NCBI GenBank assembly: GCA_945862385.1
Contig: CAMAXV010000001.1
Location: 294,643-358,642 of the forward strand
Reading direction: 5' to 3'
Source: Chitinophaga pinensis
GTDB lineage: Bacteria > Bacteroidota > Bacteroidia > Chitinophagales > Chitinophagaceae
DNA: 64,000 bases
Each line of letters opens with the position of its first letter. The stretch's first letter is position 1. The translations under genes and the position numbers were made by a program. Positions 26,668 to 34,314 of the stretch are shown here, one piece after another. The notes under the pieces were generated by a model. The model had not been told where the DNA came from, ran no database searches, and saw only the letters and a program-made list of their open reading frames with translations.

Positions 26668-28704
26668 TTACTTCATTTTTTCGAGTTGTCCCTTTGCTTC
26701 AAACATAAGGTCTCTGAGTCTCGCAGCTTCCATGAAATCCAGGTCTTTTGCTGCTTTTTCCATTGTCTTTTTCAGTTTTGCAATGTGTTTTTCCATTTGA
26801 GGGATAGTGGTGTAGGTGGCTTGATCTTCAGCTACACGTGCACTTTCAGTGAGTTCGGCCACTGCAGCCAGGGAATTGTTTTCATCATAACCCTTAATAT
26901 CCAGCACGGCTGTCTGTGCAAATACCTGTTCCTTACTTTTGGTAACCGTTCGTGGTGTAATATCATGTGCCAGGTTGTAGGCTATTTGTTTGGCTCTGCG
27001 TCTATCTGTTTCATCCATTGTTTTCTGCATACTCCCGGTTACCTTATCGGCATAGAATATTACCCTGCCATCAACATTTCGGGCTGCCCTGCCTGCAGTT
27101 TGCGTGAGGGATTTTTCGTTTCTGAGGTATCCTTCCTTATCGGCATCCAGGATAGCAACCAGGGATACTTCAGGCAAATCCAACCCTTCTCTTAACAGGT
27201 TTACGCCAACCAATACGTCAATTTCGCCCAAACGCAGCTGTCTGAGTATTTCAACCCTGTCAAGGGTATCTACCTCGCTGTGAATATATTTGGATTTGAT
27301 GTGAATCCGCTGCAGGTATTTGTCCATCTCTTCAGCCATTCGTTTCGTAAGCGTGGTAACCAAAACCCGGTCCCCTTTTTTCACAGTTTTGTCAATTTCT
27401 TCCAGCAGGTCATCAACCTGATTGATGCTTGGCCTGACTTCTATTGGAGGGTCAAGCAGTCCTGTTGGCCGCACTACCTGTTCCACTACAACACCTTCAG
27501 ATTTTTGCAGTTCGTAATCCCCCGGTGTGGCTGAAACGAAAACAACCTGTCCGATCATCTGTTCAAATTCATTGAAGTTGAGCGGACGGTTATCCAGTGC
27601 AGCTGGCAGCCTGAACCCGTAATCTACAAGTACCATTTTTCTGCTTCTGTCTCCGCCATACATGCCGCTGACCTGTGGTATGGTCTGGTGACTTTCATCG
27701 ATAACGCAGAGGAAGTCGTCCGGAAAATAATCCAGCAGGCAGAATGGTCGAGCACCTGGTTGTCTGCGGTCGAAGAACCTTGAGTAGTTTTCAATGCCGT
27801 TGCAATACCCCAGTTCCTTAATCATTTCAATATCGAAGTTTACACGTTCACTGATCCTTTGTGCTTCGATAAATTTTCCTGAGTCTTTGAAATACTGGAC
27901 CTGTTTTGTCATTTCATCGATAATCTCAGAGATGACCTGGTTGATGATTTCCTTTGGAGCTAGGTAAAGATTGGCAGGGAAAATGGCAGCATTCTCAACT
28001 GCTGCAATTCTCTTTCCAGTAGTTGTTTCCAGGGTATCTATAGATTCTATTTCATCCCCGAAAAATGTAATCCGGTAACCGAAATCAACATAGGGCAGAT
28101 TGATGTCGATGGTGTCTCCCTTAACCCTGAAGGTACCTCTTTTGAATTCTATCTGTGTCCTTTGGTAGAGTGAGTTAACAAGCGCATGTAAAAACCCCTG
28201 TCTGCTTATAACCTGGCCCTTGTGAATGCGAACGATTCCATTTTCGAATTCACTGGGATTGCCCATACCATAAATGCAGCTGACGGATGCTACCACAATG
28301 ATGTCTCTTCGGCCGCTTAATAGTTCAGATGTTGCCTGCAGCCGGAGTTTATCTAATTCTTCGTTTATGGCAAGGTCTTTTTCTATGTAGGTATCACTCA
28401 CCGGCATGTAAGCTTCCGGTTGGTAATAATCATAATAGGATACGAAGTAACCTACAGCGTTTTCAGGAAAAAATTGTTTGAATTCACCGTAAAGTTGTGC
28501 AACAAGGGTTTTATTGTGGGTTAACACCAGCGTTGGTCTCTGCACCTGCTGGATGACATTTGCCATAGTAAACGTCTTTCCAGAACCTGTAACACCCAGC
28601 AAGGTTTGGAATTGTTCACCATTTTTTATTCCTTCTACCAGCTGCCTGATGGCTTCGGGTTGATCACCGGCTGGTTGATAGGGTGCATGTAGTTGAAAGG
28701 ACAT
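26668..28704 (-). CDS. uvrB: Excinuclease ABC subunit B
   Basis: The 678-residue protein has Walker A GVTGSGKT (37-44), the UvrB beta-hairpin YYDYYQPEAYMP, helicase motifs CVIDESHQTIPQ and GLDLPEVSLVAILDADKEG, and a C-terminal UVR motif (DLDFMEAARLRD) for UvrC contact. It is the damage-verifying helicase-like subunit of nucleotide excision repair. Length is standard. It has its own promoter overlapping the amidase 3' end, with the -7 element 4 nt before ATG. Confidence 0.97.
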   Translation of the reverse strand: MSFQLHAPYQPAGDQPEAIRQLVEGIKNGEQFQTLLGVTGSGKTFTMANVIQQVQRPTLVLTHNKTLVAQLYGEFKQFFPENAVGYFVSYYDYYQPEAYMPVSDTYIEKDLAINEELDKLRLQATSELLSGRRDIIVVASVSCIYGMGNPSEFENGIVRIHKGQVISRQGFLHALVNSLYQRTQIEFKRGTFRVKGDTIDINLPYVDFGYRITFFGDEIESIDTLETTTGKRIAAVENAAIFPANLYLAPKEIINQVISEIIDEMTKQVQYFKDSGKFIEAQRISERVNFDIEMIKELGYCNGIENYSRFFDRRQPGARPFCLLDYFPDDFLCVIDESHQTIPQVSGMYGGDRSRKMVLVDYGFRLPAALDNRPLNFNEFEQMIGQVVFVSATPGDYELQKSEGVVVEQVVRPTGLLDPPIEVRPSINQVDDLLEEIDKTVKKGDRVLVTTLTKRMAEEMDKYLQRIHIKSKYIHSEVDTLDRVEILRQLRLGEIDVLVGVNLLREGLDLPEVSLVAILDADKEGYLRNEKSLTQTAGRAARNVDGRVIFYADKVTGSMQKTMDETDRRRAKQIAYNLAHDITPRTVTKSKEQVFAQTAVLDIKGYDENNSLAAVAELTESARVAEDQATYTTIPQMEKHIAKLKKTMEKAAKDLDFMEAARLRDLMFEAKGQLEKMK

Positions 28705-28708
28705 GCAG

Positions 28709-28737
28709 CAAAATTAGGTCAATTTTTACCGGAACAA
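28709..28737 (-). promoter_or_regulatory. uvrB promoter inside the amidase 3' end
   Basis: On the minus strand TTG (28737-28735), 18 nt, then TAATTTTG (28716-28709), CTGC and ATG. The -33 lies in the last codons of the amidase gene. Confidence 0.6.
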
Positions 28738-30363
28738 TGGCGGATGTTTGTCGTCATGGCCTGTAATATCCTGGTAAAATTTTCCTGCCGTAACAAGTAC
28801 TTCTTCCTGAAAAAGGTTTGCCAGCATCGTAATGCTGTTGGGTAGTCCTTGTTTATTTAGTCCGATTGGCATACAGAGTGCCGGATGCCCGGTCAGGTTG
28901 GTGATGGCAAGCTGTCTGCCGCCATAGGTTGGTGTAATGACAACATCATACTCTTTCATGGCGCTGTTAAAGGCTTCCATCAGGATTGTTCTGTGTCTGT
29001 TGGCATTGATGTATTCAACAGCAGGGATTGTTCGTGACACCCTGAAGTAGTTTGGCCAGTCGTTTCTTGTTTGTCTTGTCATGGCATCATCTAAACCTGT
29101 TCTGGTGAATTCATCAAATGCTGCTGCAGATTCTGCACCTACTACCATGCCAATAATATCAAATTTATAGACTTCTGTATCTGGCAGGTGCATGGGCTCG
29201 GGGTTGATGCCAGCTTCTTTCAGGGCTTTGATTACACCCCATTCCTGGCCAGTTGTATCCAATTTTTCGAAATGGTTTGCAGCATAACCGATTTTAAGTT
29301 TGCGGATATCTGCGTTCAGATTCAGGTTAAACGCGGCATTTGAAGCGGATGCATCTTTTCCATCAGTTCCATGCAGCAAAGCGAAAACTGTTGCTGCATC
29401 TGCTGTATTGCGGCAGATTGGACCAACTTTATCGAGGCTCCAACTCAGGGTCATGGCGCCGGACCTGCTGATGCTGCCAAAGGTAGGTCGAAGGCCTGTT
29501 GCGCCACAGGTATGACTGGGTGAAATGATAGAACCATGTGTTTCTGTTCCGATGGCAAATGGTACGAGTCCTGCTTCGGTTGCTGAAGCTGAACCAGCCG
29601 ATGAACCACTTGATCCCCTTTCAAGGTTCCATGGATTTTTTGTTCTCCCGCCAAACCAATAGTCGCCCATTGCCAATGCACCCAGTGTAAACTTGGCAAT
29701 AAGAACCGCACCGGCATTTTTCAGTTTTGTGTAGACATAAGCATCTTCATCTATGGTTTGGTTTTTGTATGGCTCAGCACCCCAGGTTGTTTTTGTTCCT
29801 TTTACAGCAAAAAGGTCTTTTAATCCGTATGGAATGCCATGAAGCGGACCCCTGTCGATTCCTTTAGATAGTTCAAAGTCTGCCTGTGTTGCCTGTTCCA
29901 TGGCTATTGTTTCTGTCATGCTCACCACACACTGCAGGGTGTCGCTGTATTTTTTCAGTCTCTCCAGGAAGAAGCGTGTAAGCTCAACAGAACTTATGGA
30001 ACTGTTACGCAGAAGTGAGCCCAATTGGTTGATTGAAAAAAAAGCGAGGTCTGCTCTATTTTCAGGTAGCCTGATAGATTTATCATAGCGCCATTTTATT
30101 TGCTTTTGCTGAAGCTGATCCGGAACAAGTTGTTGAACCATGCTTACCTGAACATTATTGCGCAGGGGATAGCGTTGCATCTGTTCATAATCGCGCACAT
30201 TATCCCGTAAATCAGGCAACATCATTTCTACTTCTTTTGCTGAGTATTGCAGTGCAATCAGTTTTGCAGCAGCCACCACATCTGATTTGCTGATGGTATC
30301 CTGGGCCATTGAGCCTTTAACGAGAGCTGTGGCGATGAGACAAAATGTAAATATTTTTTTCAT
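28726..30363 (-). CDS. Secreted amidase (amidase signature family)
   Basis: The 545-residue protein begins with a signal peptide (to GSMAQ). The amidase signature triad is visible: Lys in YGLKDLFAVKG, cis-Ser in GSSGSSAGSASA and the nucleophile Ser in ETHGSIISPS. The domain covers about residues 115-535. These enzymes hydrolyse amides such as peptide amides or acylamides; the exact substrate is unknown. As the protein is exported it is not GatA. It follows mgsA after 5 nt. Confidence 0.85.
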   Translation of the reverse strand: MKKIFTFCLIATALVKGSMAQDTISKSDVVAAAKLIALQYSAKEVEMMLPDLRDNVRDYEQMQRYPLRNNVQVSMVQQLVPDQLQQKQIKWRYDKSIRLPENRADLAFFSINQLGSLLRNSSISSVELTRFFLERLKKYSDTLQCVVSMTETIAMEQATQADFELSKGIDRGPLHGIPYGLKDLFAVKGTKTTWGAEPYKNQTIDEDAYVYTKLKNAGAVLIAKFTLGALAMGDYWFGGRTKNPWNLERGSSGSSAGSASATEAGLVPFAIGTETHGSIISPSHTCGATGLRPTFGSISRSGAMTLSWSLDKVGPICRNTADAATVFALLHGTDGKDASASNAAFNLNLNADIRKLKIGYAANHFEKLDTTGQEWGVIKALKEAGINPEPMHLPDTEVYKFDIIGMVVGAESAAAFDEFTRTGLDDAMTRQTRNDWPNYFRVSRTIPAVEYINANRHRTILMEAFNSAMKEYDVVITPTYGGRQLAITNLTGHPALCMPIGLNKQGLPNSITMLANLFQEEVLVTAGKFYQDITGHDDKHPPLFR

Positions 30364-30368
30364 CCTGT

Positions 30369-30827
30369 TTATTTTATTGCGTCTCTTCTGATATAAGTTG
30401 AATAGTCTGGAATGATACAGGTGTAATTGGCATGCATCAGGGGTGAAGTAAGCAGGAAATCAGCAGTAGCCCTGTCGCATGCAAAGGGGATATTCCAGGT
30501 AACGGCCAGTCTGAGTAGCGCTTTGATATCCGGATCATGTGGTTGTGCCTCCATCGGATCCCAGAAAAAAATCAGGACATCAACCTTACCCTCAGCAATT
30601 AAAGCACCAATCTGCTGGTCACCACCAAGCGGGCCGCTTAGTAATTTTTTTATAGAGCGGTCTAAGGATTCTTCGAGTAACCTTCCAGTAGTTCCCGTTG
30701 CAACAAGTTCATGTCTTGACAGTGCTGTTTTGTTGTAAACTGCCCACTCAATCAGTTCTTTCTTTTTATTATCGTGTGCAACCAGCGCTATGCATTTTCT
30801 TGCGTCCAGTAATCTTTTCCTTTCCAT
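30369..30827 (-). CDS. mgsA: Methylglyoxal synthase
   Basis: The 152-residue cytoplasmic enzyme converts dihydroxyacetone phosphate to methylglyoxal. Visible family residues are the opening IALVAHDNKKKELI, the phosphate site TGTTGRLLEE, GPLGGDQQIGALI with the catalytic Asp, FFWDPMEAQPHDPD and IPFACDRATADFLL. Length is standard. It leads the mgsA-amidase pair; a terminator for recA lies 29 nt upstream. Confidence 0.95.
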   Translation of the reverse strand: MERKRLLDARKCIALVAHDNKKKELIEWAVYNKTALSRHELVATGTTGRLLEESLDRSIKKLLSGPLGGDQQIGALIAEGKVDVLIFFWDPMEAQPHDPDIKALLRLAVTWNIPFACDRATADFLLTSPLMHANYTCIIPDYSTYIRRDAIK

Positions 30828-30855
30828 GTTATTATTGTTCCTGGTGAAAATAAAT

Positions 30856-30889
30856 AAAAAACCGCATCCTGCATGAGCGGGACACGGTT
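30856..30889 (-). terminator. recA terminator
   Basis: On the minus strand AACCGTGTCC pairs with GGATGCGGTT (10 bp with two G-U pairs, 10-nt loop) and is followed by a T-rich run. It begins 23 nt after the recA stop. Confidence 0.75.
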
Positions 30890-30911
30890 TCCAAACAAGG
30901 AGGCAACTGCA

Positions 30912-31913
30912 TTAAGCCCCTTGCATCTCTTTGATTTTTTCTCTGATTTTTACTTCAATTTCGTTTGCCATTTCAGGATTATCTGTCATCAGTTGTCTGA
31001 CGCCATCCCTTCCCTGACCCAGTTTGTCTCCATTGTAACTGTACCAGCTGCCACTTTTCTGAATAATTCCCAGTTCTACACCCATGTCTATGATCTCACC
31101 GGTTTTGGATATTCCTTCGCCGAAGATGATATCGAATTCTGCTGACCTGAATGGCGGTGCAACCTTATTTTTCACCACTTTTACCTTTACCCTGTTACCA
31201 ATTGCTTCATCACCATCTTTAATTTGAGCTGCTCTCCTGATGTCAAGCCTGACGGAAGCATAGAATTTCAGTGCGTTTCCACCCGTTGTGGTTTCGGGAT
31301 TGCCAAACATGACACCAATCTTTTCACGCAGCTGGTTGATGAAAATGCAGATTGTATTTGTTTTACTGATTGTTGCAGTCAGCTTTCTCAGTGCCTGACT
31401 CATCAAACGCGCCTGCAGACCCATTTTGCTGTCACCCATCTCACCTTCCAGTTCCCCTTTGGGAACCAATGCTGCCACTGAATCGATAACTACCACATCC
31501 AGTGCACCTGAAAGTATTAACCTGTCTGCTATTTCAAGCCCCTGCTCGCCATAATCAGGCTGGGAGATCAATAAGTTATCAACGTCTACACCCAGTTTTC
31601 TGGCGTAGGCACTATCAAAAGCATGTTCAGCGTCAATAATCGCACACATGCCACCTTTTTTCTGTGCCTCCGCAATAACGTGAATGGCGATTGTTGTTTT
31701 ACCCGAACTCTCCGGACCATATATTTCTACTACCCTGCCTTTCGGTAGTCCACCAATTCCCAAAGCGCTATCCAGCCCAATCGACCCAGTTGAAACAACT
31801 TCAATTTGTGCTTCACCCTTTTCATTCATCATCATTACACTACCTTTCCCGTAATCCTTTTCAATTTTATCCAGGGTAAGTTTGAGTGCTTTAAGTTTTT
31901 CACTGTTTGACAT
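30912..31913 (-). CDS. recA: Recombinase A
   Basis: The 333-residue protein has Walker A GPESSGKT (66-73), Walker [11 protein letters not shown], the L1 region [21 protein letters not shown] in part, L2 [18 protein letters not shown] and the QLREKIG motif. The acidic C-terminal tail is shorter than that of E. coli RecA. It catalyses strand exchange in homologous recombination. No TAnnTTTG match was found upstream; TACCTTTA, 23 nt before ATG, is the nearest candidate -7. Confidence 0.97.
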   Translation of the reverse strand: MSNSEKLKALKLTLDKIEKDYGKGSVMMMNEKGEAQIEVVSTGSIGLDSALGIGGLPKGRVVEIYGPESSGKTTIAIHVIAEAQKKGGMCAIIDAEHAFDSAYARKLGVDVDNLLISQPDYGEQGLEIADRLILSGALDVVVIDSVAALVPKGELEGEMGDSKMGLQARLMSQALRKLTATISKTNTICIFINQLREKIGVMFGNPETTTGGNALKFYASVRLDIRRAAQIKDGDEAIGNRVKVKVVKNKVAPPFRSAEFDIIFGEGISKTGEIIDMGVELGIIQKSGSWYSYNGDKLGQGRDGVRQLMTDNPEMANEIEVKIREKIKEMQGA

Positions 31914-32030
31914 GGTAAGTAATTTTTAAGGAGGTAAAGGTAAGGGGATTTAAAATCACTAACTAATAAATTTAGCATTATTTGCACTAAAAATATTAGT
32001 CTTTTAAACAATTTTTAGGTTGAAAACAAC

Positions 32031-32062
32031 AAAAAACCCTGCTATTTAGACAAATAGCAGGG
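32031..32062 (-). terminator. Hairpin with T-tract on the minus strand upstream of recA
   Basis: An 11-bp perfect stem (CCCTGCTATTT with AAATAGCAGGG, 4-nt loop) is flanked by six A on the plus strand, so it is a terminator for leftward transcription entering recA from behind the OmpA-like gene. No leftward gene lies directly upstream, so it may insulate recA or act in a long recA leader. Confidence 0.6.
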
Positions 32063-32193
32063 TAGACATGAGAAAACAAACAAGAAATTCCGGCAAGCAA
32101 CCGGTGCAAAAATCAATTCAATTTAAAGAAAATTTCGTTTCAAATGATTTTTGTTGAACAAATATTAATCAAAATGTTTTCAACTTGACATTT

Positions 32194-32201
32194 TATATTT
32201 G
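32194..32201 (+). promoter_or_regulatory. -7 element of the OmpA-like gene
   Basis: TATATTTG matches TAnnTTTG exactly and lies 30 nt before the ATG at 32232. This supports the downstream start, because the longer frame from 32199 begins inside the element. Confidence 0.55.
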
Positions 32202-32231
32202 TATTCAACAATTATTAAACGATTAATAAAG

Positions 32232-33110
32232 ATGAAAAGAAAATTATTTGTTTTTCCGCTTTTGCTGACAATTACACTCTTCTCTTGTGTCAGTACCAAA
32301 AAATTTCAGGTTTTAACTGATAAGTATGCGGGTTTGAATGAACAGCTTGTTGCTTCCCAGAAAGAAACAAAGGCTTGTCGTGATGAGAAGTCTGAATTGG
32401 AGCGTCAACGCGCCATTGCCGATGCTCAGCGCGAAGCACAGATTGGTTCTTTGAAAGATCAGGTTGAACTACTAAAGAAAAATAACAATGTTGCCATCAA
32501 GCAGCTTGAAGATTTATCTGTGATTTCTTCTTCTCAGGCAGAGAGTATCAAGAAGTCATTGGACAATATCGGTTCCAAGGATGCCTATATCCAGTCTATC
32601 CAGCAGGCTGCTGCCCGCAAAGACTCCCTGAATATGGCATTGGTAATGAACCTGAAAGGTGCAATTGGTGACCTGAATGACCAGGATGTAAACATCAAGG
32701 TTGATAAAGGTGTGGTTTATGTTGATATTTCTGATAAGGTTCTCTTCAAAACCGGCAGTTTCGATTTAAGTGAGCAGGCCAAAACAGTACTTGGTAAGGT
32801 TGCACTTGTTTTGAAAAACCAGCCGGATATTGAGTTTATGGTAGAAGGTCATACGGATAATGTGGCGCTTAAAGGCAATAAGGATCTGCAGGACAACTGG
32901 GACCTCAGTGTGAAGCGTGCAACTACAATTGTAAGGATGTTCCAGTCTCAGTATGGTATGGAGCCAGCTAAAATGGTTGCAGCAGGGCGTTCTGAATACC
33001 AGCCAATAGCAGATAATTCAACTGAAGCGGGTCGTTCTCAAAACCGCCGTACACGTATCGTGATTCTGCCACAGCTTGATCAGTTCTTCAAGTTGTTGGA
33101 GAGGAAATAA
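32232..33110 (+). CDS. OmpA-family peptidoglycan-binding lipoprotein
   Basis: The ATG at 32232 opens a lipoprotein signal (C19 in LFSCVSTKK). The 292-residue protein has a coiled-coil stretch (about 30-120, rich in Lys, Glu and Gln) and a C-terminal OmpA domain with VEGHTDN, NWDLSVKRATTIVRMF and GRSQNRRTRIVI, which bind diaminopimelate in peptidoglycan. It is likely an outer-membrane-anchored envelope tether. It ends at a bidirectional terminator flanked by GGCAC repeats. Confidence 0.9.
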   Translation: MKRKLFVFPLLLTITLFSCVSTKKFQVLTDKYAGLNEQLVASQKETKACRDEKSELERQRAIADAQREAQIGSLKDQVELLKKNNNVAIKQLEDLSVISSSQAESIKKSLDNIGSKDAYIQSIQQAAARKDSLNMALVMNLKGAIGDLNDQDVNIKVDKGVVYVDISDKVLFKTGSFDLSEQAKTVLGKVALVLKNQPDIEFMVEGHTDNVALKGNKDLQDNWDLSVKRATTIVRMFQSQYGMEPAKMVAAGRSEYQPIADNSTEAGRSQNRRTRIVILPQLDQFFKLLERK

Positions 33111-33113
33111 TAT

Positions 33114-33164
33114 AAACAGCCAGGCACGGGGCACGAGCCACGAGTTGAAACAGCCAGGTACGAG
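33114..33164 (+). repeat. GGCAC-family dispersed repeat, copy A
   Basis: AAACAGCCAGGCACG is followed by GGCACGAGCCACGAG and a second AAACAGCCAGGTACGAG. Its first 29 nt are nearly identical to the start of the copy at 45394. It follows the OmpA-like stop directly. Confidence 0.7.
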
Positions 33165-33172
33165 TATTAATA

Positions 33173-33216
33173 AAAACAGGGAGTCGATATGGTTTATTCC
33201 TTAGACTCCCTGTTTT
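33173..33216. terminator. Bidirectional terminator between OmpA-like and NTF2-like genes
   Basis: AAAACAGGGAGTC pairs perfectly with GACTCCCTGTTTT (13 bp) around an 18-nt loop, with A- and T-runs at the two ends, between two convergent genes. Confidence 0.85.
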
Positions 33217-33252
33217 GTTTGATTGACTGTCAGTTTTTATAATCGTAAATCC

Positions 33253-33269
33253 CTCGTGCCTTGTGCCTG
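33253..33269 (-). repeat. GGCAC-family repeat, inverted copy E
   Basis: CTCGTGCCTTGTGCCTG is the reverse complement of the CAGGCACAAGGCACGAG core seen at 45402. With copy A it forms an inverted pair around the terminator. Confidence 0.65.
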
Positions 33270-33273
33270 TATT

Positions 33274-33702
33274 CTACATCACCCTCGCTGCCTGCCTGGC
33301 GTAGAGTTTCCAGTTTCCTTTCTCGACGCGGAATACGAGCAGGATGTTGAGGTGGATTTCGCCGGGTGTACCGTTATTATTGGTAACACCATCAAGCCTG
33401 TGTCTTACAATGGCTGTTTTGCCACTCACGGCAATCGTCTGATTGCTGATATCAATCTTAACAAAATCGGATTTACCACTGGCAATGGCTTCTACAAATG
33501 CAGCTTTGTTTTCGATTAAACCGTTAGAATGTCCGTAACTCAGCTGATCGGATGCAATACTTTCCAGATCAGCGCGGATGCCGCTTTCAAGCGCTTTCAC
33601 AAGAAAGCCTGCTGCATCAGCTACTGCCTTATCATCTTTTGATTGTGCAGTTGTAAATAACATTGAACTGGTCAAGAGCAGAAATAAAATTGATTTTTTC
33701 AT
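33274..33702 (-). CDS. Secreted NTF2-like (DUF4440-type) protein
   Basis: The ATG at 33702 is chosen because it opens a signal peptide (MKKSILFLLLTSSMLF to TTAQ); the frame extends to 33777 but overlaps the asparaginase gene. The 142-residue protein has the cone-shaped NTF2 fold signature of DUF4440 (LVKALESGIRADLESI, DQLSYGHSNGLIENKAAFVE, VRHRLDGV). Such proteins bind small ligands or act as isomerase-like enzymes; no catalytic set is evident. It is 4 nt downstream of the asparaginase-like gene. Confidence 0.7.
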   Translation of the reverse strand: MKKSILFLLLTSSMLFTTAQSKDDKAVADAAGFLVKALESGIRADLESIASDQLSYGHSNGLIENKAAFVEAIASGKSDFVKIDISNQTIAVSGKTAIVRHRLDGVTNNNGTPGEIHLNILLVFRVEKGNWKLYARQAARVM

Positions 33703-33706
33703 TGTA

Positions 33707-34207
33707 TCATTTTGTTGGTTGGTGAATAGATTCAAACTCTCCTTTAACTTTATTCTTCTGCACATTTTCTCCCTCAAAAATTTTTCCGTTCATGGCCACA
33801 TAAACTCCGGGCGGGAGCGTCTGCACAAAAGCAAGTGCACTGCCGAGGTTAAACAATCCGTCTGAACTGCCAAACTTATAAGGTACCATGGCACCTGTCA
33901 GCACGATGGTTTTATCTTTAATCAGTCCAGCAAGCAATGCTGCAGTTTCCGGCATGGTATCAGTGCCATGTGTGATCAGGATTTTCTTTTCTGCTACATC
34001 CATACAGGCTTTGGCTATGGTCTGCCTGTCCTGTTCATTCATATCCAGGCTATCCATCATCATCAGCGTGGTCACCTCCAGCTCCAGTTTCGAACGACCC
34101 AGTCTGAGCATTTCATGCAGATGCGTATCCTTGAAATACAATTCTCCGTTCAGTTCATTGTATTCCTTATCAAAAGTTCCACCTGTTACAAAAATCCGGA
34201 TCGGCAT
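33707..34207 (-). CDS. Short asparaginase-domain protein
   Basis: The 166-residue protein has both catalytic threonine motifs of the L-asparaginase family, TGGTFD (8-13) and THGTDTMPETA, and the KTIVLTGAMVPY stretch, but is only half the usual length of about 330 residues: the C-terminal domain is absent. The frame is intact and followed closely by another gene, so this looks like the small single-domain family rather than a truncation. It may hydrolyse asparagine or another amide. The -7 element is 4 nt before the ATG. Confidence 0.75.
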   Translation of the reverse strand: MPIRIFVTGGTFDKEYNELNGELYFKDTHLHEMLRLGRSKLELEVTTLMMMDSLDMNEQDRQTIAKACMDVAEKKILITHGTDTMPETAALLAGLIKDKTIVLTGAMVPYKFGSSDGLFNLGSALAFVQTLPPGVYVAMNGKIFEGENVQKNKVKGEFESIHQPTK

Positions 34208-34211
34208 GGTT

Positions 34212-34242
34212 CAAAGGTCTTTAAATTTACACAGAAAGCAAA
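34212..34242 (-). promoter_or_regulatory. Promoter of the short asparaginase gene
   Basis: On the minus strand TTTG (34242-34239), 19 nt, then GACCTTTG (34219-34212), one mismatch from TAnnTTTG, AACC and ATG. The perfect -33 and spacing outweigh the mismatch. Confidence 0.55.
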
Positions 34243-34314
34243 CAGTTGTTAAATGAAACTATTCCGGTATTCATCGGTATTTTTATCTGATAAACTTTAA
34301 AGCGGTATAAAGCC

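Larger units (their letters stand above)
31914..32231. other. Divergent intergenic region between recA and the OmpA-like gene, 318 bp
   Basis: The region contains a terminator-like hairpin (32031-32062), a CCGG-spaced short repeat near 32093-32103 and the OmpA-gene -7 element (32194-32201). A 29-codon ORF starting at 32067 lacks a promoter and is not called. No SOS box could be recognised. Confidence 0.5.

Noticed and set aside
32067..32156. 29-codon ORF between recA and the OmpA-like gene
   Set aside because: No promoter or start context upstream, polar low-complexity product, and it lies upstream of the mapped OmpA -7 element.
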